A stretch of 37,449 nucleotides of DNA, from the IMG/VR virus record IMGVR_UViG_3300020056_001745, positions 1 through 37,449 of that record, one strand, 5' to 3'. The translations under genes were made by a program, and so were the position numbers. The stretch comes from a virus. This document shows, piece after piece, positions 14,653-23,600 of the stretch (within the stretch, counting starts at the first letter, position 1; each line of letters begins with the position of its first letter). The notes under the pieces were generated by a model. The model was not told the DNA's origin. It made no database searches and saw only the letters and a program-made list of their open reading frames with translations.

Positions 14653-17600
14653 TTATCTGCTTAAGAAGTATCCAAGTGCTACTGGAGCTCCATCAATACC
14701 ACCTGTAAAATTCATTTTTGCTTTAATATTTAGCTGTCCGCCACTTGTAGTTGTTATTTCATCATTTGCAATGAATACAACACCTGCTGTAAGTGTGTTA
14801 ACGTTCAAGCTACTCTGACCGCCACCAATCTGTGCTGTAATGTAGCTCTTAATTGCACGTTGCGTTGGAACAATACTATCACTATTTTCAGTAAAGAATG
14901 GATCTGTACTGAACTGTGTAATAATTGCTGATCCAATACCAACAGCAATACCACCAAGTTGCAATGACTGCAAGCCTGCTAAGTTAAACGCATCAGCATC
15001 CAACGTCGCAGTACCTGTTGACTGTTGAACTCCAAACAGTCCGCCAACGTTAAAGTTACCATCTTGGTCAGTACTTGTAAAGAACACTCGACCACCGCCA
15101 CTACTTAATTGTTGTCTATTAATATCTGCTGTAGTAATATCAACAAATGGATAGTTCGTTTTAGCTTGGTTTCCTGTACCAATATACAAGAAGTCATGTC
15201 CAGTTAGTCGTACTTGTGAGTATTTGTTAGTTGTAACAACTCTTGTACCATCTTTTGGTGCATTTAATGTTACTAGTCCTGGACTAATTTGGAAAGTTGC
15301 TGTATAACTTCCAGGTTGTCCTATAACATTACTAATTGTAACTAGTTTGTAATATGATCCAGGAATATTATCAAACTCAACATTTGATCCAGGTTCTGGT
15401 AATTCAAACAAGCCTCTTAGTGCAATAAATGTGCTTGGTTGATACAAGTCTGCGTTACCGTCGCCGCCTAGCTCTGCTGTTGCTGTTGTATAACCTGCAC
15501 CTCTATTAGTAAATGTTGGGTTAGCTAACGCACCATTTCTAATTCTCGAATTAACAGCTACATCGATAGTTGCGTTCGGATCGCCAATTGTTGCTTTTGG
15601 ACTTCCTGCAAATGTTGCTGTACCTATAGCAGTTGGTGCTACAGTTTCAATATCAAAACTTGCTCCTCCATCAAGTAAGCTAATTTCTATATCTGTTCCA
15701 GCTATTGCCGAAATGTAGTACTTGACTTCGGAATCAATACCAATTGCTGCTAAACCGTCTCCGTCAAAGTTGATAGGTTGTCCTACAAACAAGTTAGACA
15801 CTGTGTTTAGTTCAATTGTGTTTGGTGCAGTTGTACTTACAATAGAACCTTGTGTAAATCCTGAACCCGGTTCTCTTAATGTAAATGCTACAATAGAATC
15901 TGTATCTACATAAGTTCTACCATTTGGTCTAGCACCAGTTTCAATCCACTTTGCACCATTGCTGCCGCTACTAGTAACAGCAGCCCAGATTGGAACATTA
16001 CTTGGATTACCAAATGCTACCGCTGCAAACCCAGCAGTATCACCTGTAGTTCTATCTGTCCAAATAACACCGTCTTGTGAAGTTGCAAAAGTACCTCCAA
16101 TTGGTCCTGATGCTAAAAATAGTCCTTGACCATATTGTACATCACTCCATCCTGATGAACTAATATTAGCAAGTGATGTTGATCCTGCTGACCAGTTTTG
16201 ACCAAAGTCATAACTTATAGCCTGTTCACCTGCTGAACCAATTGCAACAAAACGTCCATTACCGTATGCAACCTTCATCCAATTAGTTGAAGAACCAGGT
16301 AATGCGCCACCTACAGTCCAAGTAATACCGTTTGAGCTATAAGACGTATATCCGTTATCGTTAATAGCAACAAATGTTGTACCACCATATGCTACACTTA
16401 CAAAAGTACCTGCAGGTGGTGTAGTATTATCACGTGATACCCAGTTTTCGCCGTCTGTTGATGTTCCTGCTGATCCTGATCCGCCTGTACCACCAACTAC
16501 AACCCATACACCGTTACCAAATGCAATATCATTAAAGTTTGAATTTGGTAGTGCTGAACCTGCTGCCCAAACAGCGCCAGGAGCATCTGTTTGTGTTAAG
16601 TATGCATTATTAGTTGATCCAGGAGCAATAGCAACCCATCTAGCATCTTCATCAGTAATTGTTACTGTTGGTTGTGAAGTATAACCGGAACCTCTAAGTA
16701 AAATACCATCATTATCTTCGTCAATAGTAATAGTTGCTACACCTCTGTTATCAAGTGTTGCAGTTACTTCAGCTTGTACTGAAGCTCCTCCGCCTGTGAT
16801 AGTTACAGTTGGAGCAGTTAAGTAGTTATTACCTTTTGTGTCAACAATAATTTCAGTAACCTTGTCTGTTTCAGCAGTTACTGTCGGTGCTTGTGAATAA
16901 CCTGCACCAGTACTTGTAATGATAATCTCTTGGATAATACCGTCTTTAACTGTTGCAACAGCACTTGCGCCGCCGCCACCTGCTGTTGGCGTAAACACAA
17001 TAGTCGGAGCAGTTACAAAACCAGTGCCGCCATTAATTACATTTACTCTTGCAATCTGTGTCGGACCTGGTAAACCAATACTATTAATTTCACCTAGCTC
17101 TGCTTCAAGTATTGCACCTGAACCACCTAGTCCGCCGATAACTGCTGTTGCTGTTGCTCCTGTGCCGCCGCCAAATGCGCTTGCACTCCAGTTACCTGTT
17201 GCTGGTAATACACCAGCTTGTACCCAAGTTTTACCATCTAATGAGTAATCAGTTTGTGTACCATTATTTGGTAATGCTATATATCTACCCATTGCAAAAT
17301 CAACTCTATCAAAACCAATAGCGTCTGCTGTAGTAGTATTATTTGCAGTAAATCCTGGCTCTGTATAATGTACTGACGGTTCAATAGTATAACCAGTTGT
17401 TAAGTCTAGTCCTGCTACTGCTGCTTTACCTGGAATAACATTATCCCAACCAGCTGTATACATTGCAACACTTTGACCTGTTGTAGTTATTAGTGTTGCT
17501 GCTGCTCCTCCAACGGAATCACTTAGCTGAATAGTGCCGTCTAAGTTATTTGTAATAACGTAGTAAACATTGCTAGGTGAATTACCTTCATCTAAACCGC

Positions 17601-20600
17601 CTACACTTGCATTTAAGTAAACTGGATCATCTACGCTAAGATGCTCATAGTTTCCAGTTATAGTAACAATGTTTGTCGTTGCAGTTGTAGCAGTAATTGT
17701 AAATGGCTCAATGCTTGGTTTATAAACAGTTGCATTTTTAGTACCATTATTAAATCGTAATATCTTAGCATACTGTCCTACACCTGAACCTGCTGTAATT
17801 TGTACATTCATTCCTGAATATGCATTACTTAGAGCAAAGTCAGTAGCAGCTAGTGTGATATATGTTGGATCGCCGCCTTGCGCAACGTTTTGAGCAGTTA
17901 CATAATCCTCACCGCCGATACCGTTGCCATCGTTTAAATCGATGATACGTGTTTCAACAACAGCACTATCTCTAAATTCATCATCGTCTGCTGCTGCATT
18001 AAATCCTGTACCACTGATTGCAAATTCTGCATTGGTGTAATCTCTACCAGCGTTGCTGAACTCAAATCCTAGAACTTCTTCTTCTCCGTCTGTTGCTACA
18101 CTATATATTGTTGCTTCTTGTGATAAGTTATCAACTATTGCTGTAATTGGTTCTTCACCTGTGTCAGTACCTTCAGCAATAACACCATATGTACCATAAG
18201 ATGAGTTACCATTTGTAGCACGAATACGTCCGCCAAAGTCTGCTAAGTAACCTGAATAGTTATAGTATGCGAACACAGAAACAAGTTCTGTTAATGAGTT
18301 GTTACCGCTACACCATACGCCAATACCATCACTTAGTACTTGTGTAAAGTCGTTTGAAACAATAGATCTGTTACCGCCTGCGTGTAACGCACCGTCAATT
18401 TTACAACCAACACAACCAACACCAAATGTTGTTACGTTTTGTACATAACAAGATTTGTTAGTTACCCATGCTTCGGTATCATTTGGACCAAACCCTGGAT
18501 CAAGTGATACATAAGAGCCTGCTGTTGGACGTCTTGTTCCAAAGTCATTAAGTTCTGTTAAGTTTCCACGTAGTCCATTAACTGTTTGGTTACGTACACC
18601 AGTTGCGTTTCTTACATGATACATATCTGATTTTTCAGAACCATTAACCGCATTTAAGTATAGCTCACCTGCTTTCCAAACTTTGTGATTTCCTGGATAT
18701 TGTAAATCGTATACAATAGCATCAATATAACGCTCCATGTCTCTACGGCATAGAGCAGGATCATATGCATATCTAGCAACACTAGATCCAGAAGCTACAT
18801 CAAGTACTAGAGGTTCGCCGCCTCTGGTATCAGAAATTTCAACACCTGTTGTATCTACAATAGATGAAACATAATAAGTTTGTCCTGCTACTAGTTCGCC
18901 AAATGCATTTTCGTCAAACACAATAGGATCGTTAACTATTAAGTTGTGGGCACTAGTGAATCTAATAGTTCCTGGAGAACCTTCAATGTCAGTTACAGTT
19001 CCACCATAACTTTGTGTGATCCAAGCTGTTGCCTCGTTTGCTAAGAAGTTTCTATTTGCTTTAAGTATATCAACAGCATTGATTGTTTCTGTATCACCGA
19101 AGTACGTAATAGTTCCATGAATTTCTGGAGTGTTTCCGTTACCTTTGTCTAGCATATTAATAATAATATCCATTAACGAATTAGTACGCTTTTTAGCTAA
19201 TGCACTACCGTCAATGTATGTAGCAATTACATTTTTTAGTTCTCTATAAGATTGTACAGTAGCATTCTTTTGCGCTCCTAAAACTAAGTCTGCTTGTGTA
19301 CCTCTATAGTATGCCTGTGCAACAATTTGTGTTAAGTAGTTGGTGTTATTCATCATATCTCTACCAACTGCTTCTACAATATAACCTACATCTCTTTCAC
19401 ACTTAGCTACATCATAGTCAAGTGTTGGATACTTATCTGCAATAAATGATGTAATAGCTGCCTTAATTGAAGATAAAGAACCAGTTAAGTTTGTGAACTG
19501 CTGTTGTAATGTTCCAGAAACACCAGTAATGCTACCTGTTTGATAAATGTATGCAGTAGCAATTATATCGTTTTGATCATCTGCTTCATAAGTAGGTCCA
19601 TTAAAGTATCCTGACAAAGTAAACGTTGTTGGATTAACAATGGACTTAACATAGTATGTTTCAAAGTCTTGGAACTCGTCTAAGAATTGGACAATGTCGC
19701 CTACACGTAAGTTGTGATTAACGTCACAAATAAACCCATTACTAGATATGCCAGTTACTGTAACACGAGGTCTTAATTGTTGATCGTTTATGCTATCATA
19801 AACTATTGTCATTAATTCTTCAACTTTAGCTAAAGATCCGGCATCACCTACTGGCTGAAGTGAATCTCTTATTACTGGTTCAACATATCCTTGTAATGGT
19901 CCTGGACTTACGGCACTGTTTACTGCTAATCCAGTAACAATTTGTTTTGCATAATCATATGCAGCAAGTGTAGCAGTTTTCTCATCTTCGCTAATAACTA
20001 ATTCATTATCACCGTTAATGTCTTTCTGATAGTAAAATTCTGCAAATTTTACTGATGCATAATTACTGTTATAAGTTAAATCATATCTTAATGCATCAAC
20101 TAACATTCCAACATCTCGTTCACACTTGGTTTGATTATATGTTAGTGATGGATACTCTTGATTTAAAAACTCAATTACTTCAGCTGTTACATATGCTTTA
20201 TTTTCCCAAATAATGCTTGCTGCTGCAACATCTGCTGTGTCAGCATCACTAGGTTCAACCCATTTAGCAACTGGAATTTTGCCGCCGTTAATGTAATTTG
20301 TTAAGTCTTCAATTAATAAGTTTACTGAAGCGTTTGCTGATACTGTTGCAACACGTCTTACTTTTTGTGCCATAAACTCCATGCTACCAACAGTTGCATA
20401 TAGTTCATTATTAACAACTTCTAAAGCAGATGCAATAAGTCTATAATAACTCATTCCAGCTTTTGTAGTTGCAAAGTTTGATCCGGTATATAAATCTCTA
20501 GCAAGTGCATCAACAATTAACCCTGCATCACGTCTGCAAGTATCTTGATTGTATTCTAGTTCTTGATGGAATTTTTCTACCCAAAACACAACATCTTCAA

Positions 20601-23600
20601 CAATTTCATTTTTACGATTTAAAATTCTATTATACGCTGTTGTTGTTTCAATTTGCTGCCAACTATTTGCAATTTCGATAGCAGTGTTTGCTTCGCCGTT
20701 GTTAATATAGTCAAGTACATCTTGTACTCTATCTTCAGCAAATTCAATTGATGCTGCGTTACCCGGAGTACCGCTTGTATCTTGTACTTCTGTTACACCT
20801 GGGCTAGTAGTTACAGTAGTTTCTGCAATGACTTCTGCAACAACAACTTTTAATCTTGCATACGCTGCAAGAGTTGCTGGAAGTTCGTTTGCACTAATTG
20901 TTAGTACAAAGTTTGAATAGTATGCGCTACCTGCAATCTCTGACTGTGTATTACCGCCATATGTTAAATCATAACGTACTGCATCAAGTATATAACCTAC
21001 ATCACGGATGCAACGATCTTGTCCGTCAGCACTAATAGATCCCCATATAACATCGTAACCGTTATTAGAATCTTCTAACCAATGACGTATTTCATCTTGG
21101 ATAAATGCATGGTTAGCAACAATTTGCGCTGCTGCATCACCGTATGTTGTAGTAACACCAGTTGTGTTTGATGCTGTAGCATAAGCAGTATCACTAAAGT
21201 CTACTGTATTGTAACCCGGTGCTGTTGGAAATACAGTTGGCGGTAATGCTGCTAAACCGTTTTGAACAATGGTGTTCATATCTTTAATTAGTTTGTATGC
21301 ACGATCGCCATCTTTTCTAGTTCCAGGTTCGGATATAACTCCGATAGTAAGTTCTGTTATTGCTGAATTTAAGAATCTAACAGTTGATAGTGTTTCTTGT
21401 AGTTGACTATTTAGAACTAGTTCTGTTGATACTGTACCTCTACGATATGCTATAGCATTTTGTACTGACAAGTAATTACTATCAAAAATTACGTCATAAC
21501 CAATACCGTCGATCATATAACCAACATCTCTTTTGCAAAGATCTTTGTTATATGTTAAAGTAGGATACACAAAATCAATATAATCAACTAATGCATCTTG
21601 TATAACCGGAGTTCTTTCTGTTAACACATTTTTTAATTTTTCTAAAGCATTGTCAGTCCAAGCAGTTGAAGGCTTAATTAATGCTGGAGCTAATGCAGTG
21701 TCAGCAGTATTATAAATTTCTTGTGTTCTGTCTTGAGCAAATGTACCTGCACCAAGTGAACCTGCTGTTCCATTAGTATCCTGTGTATCGGCATTACTTG
21801 TAGATTTTGTAATTGCATTACCTTGTGCAATATCTGAAATAATATCTATAAGTCTTTGCTGTGCATCAAGTGTTTCGGTTTTTTGACTTGCACCTCTTAC
21901 AAATGCGCCGTCTAAATCATAAAATAATCTAGATTGAATAATAGTTGCTAAGTTACCTCTATATGTTAAATCATATTTTACTGCTTCAATCTGTTCATCT
22001 AAATCTTCTAACCACTGTGCTTTTGAATCTGAGTCTAAACCTACCCAGAATGCACCATGGTTATCTGTCATATATGCATCTATTTCAGAAATGATAAAGT
22101 CTTTGTTAGCAGTAATAAGTCTACGTGCATTAAAGAATCCTGTATCATAGTTTGTTGGATCAGTGTATGTATAACTAGTTGGAATTGAACCTGATCCGTT
22201 TTCTAAAATATCTATAATTAAGTTTGTACTTTCATCTACTTTTGCTGTTCTAGTTGAGTAATACTTAATTCTATCTCTCGTATATTCAATTGTTCCTAGT
22301 GTTGGTTCTAGTTGACTATCAATTACAAGTTCTGCAGAACTAATTGCTCTACGATAAGACATGCCTGCTTTTAGTGAACGGAATGTACTTCCAAATAAAA
22401 CATCATATTCTAAAGCGTCTACAATATAGCCAATGTCTCTTTCACACTTAGCTTGATCATAATCTAGATCCGGATAATTTTCATTAACCCAGTTAGTTGC
22501 ACCTGTTTGAATACTAGATTTTACATTAGTAAAATCTGTAACTATAGATTGTACAACAGTATCAGTCCAGCTAGTATCTGGAAGTATCGGTGTTGGTAAT
22601 GTACCGTCTGTGTCAATAGTATCATAAATTTCTTGAATACGTGCATCTGCAAATGTTTCTGCACCTGCACTACCTGCTGTTCCTGAAGTGTCTTGAGTTT
22701 CAGTATTTCCTGCTGTCGGAGTAATTGTTGTTTCAGTAATTACATCTCCGATAATTGATTTTAAATGTGCGTATGTAGCAAGCGTTTCTGCTTTTTTACC
22801 AGTACCGTAAACTGGGTTACCATTTACAAAATAACTTCTTGCTGCTACTGTAGTTTCTAAATTACCGCCATAAGTTAAATCGTAACGTAGTGCATCGATA
22901 ATATATTTTGTGTCTCTTTCACAGTTTGCAGTATCAAATGTAAATAATGCATCAAATGGTGCAATAGTATTATCAACTTGGAATTGAATCCAGGCTGTTT
23001 GTTCTGCTACTATGAAATCTCTGTTTGCTTCAAGTTGTGCAACAGCGTTTGCAAATCCCGCATCGCTTGCGTTGTTTGTACCGCTTGTAGGTGTTGGACC
23101 AACTTCTGGTAAGTCTGGTACAACTTGTAACCCATTTGCAAGTACATCAGTTATAACTTCAACGCCATTGTTTAGTCTGTTTGTTGAAGCTGTGTTTCCA
23201 GCATATCCGTTTACATACTGCTGATCTACGTTATTTCCAGTAGTCTTAGCAATCTCAACATTTTGTAAAATGTCATCAGCTACGTCTTTAATTCTGTTTA
23301 ATGCACTAGTTGTTTTGTTTACATCATTTGCTAATTCTGGTATTGCTGTTTGAGGTTGTACAACACTTGTACGTAGTTCGTCTCCTACTACCGCAGTATA
23401 TTCCGGAAGAATCATTGGAAGTACTTCGTTGTATGTACCTGTTTTAATAAACACTGTAGTATTTGGAAGAATAGGTAATGCAATAGCAGTGTTAGAACCT
23501 GCAACAATACCGTTTACAACAATGTCTAATAATTCATTTGCTTTTGCTGCGCCAACTTCTTCAGCAGTTAAATTAAAGTCGATAACTTGCTGGGCTCTAT

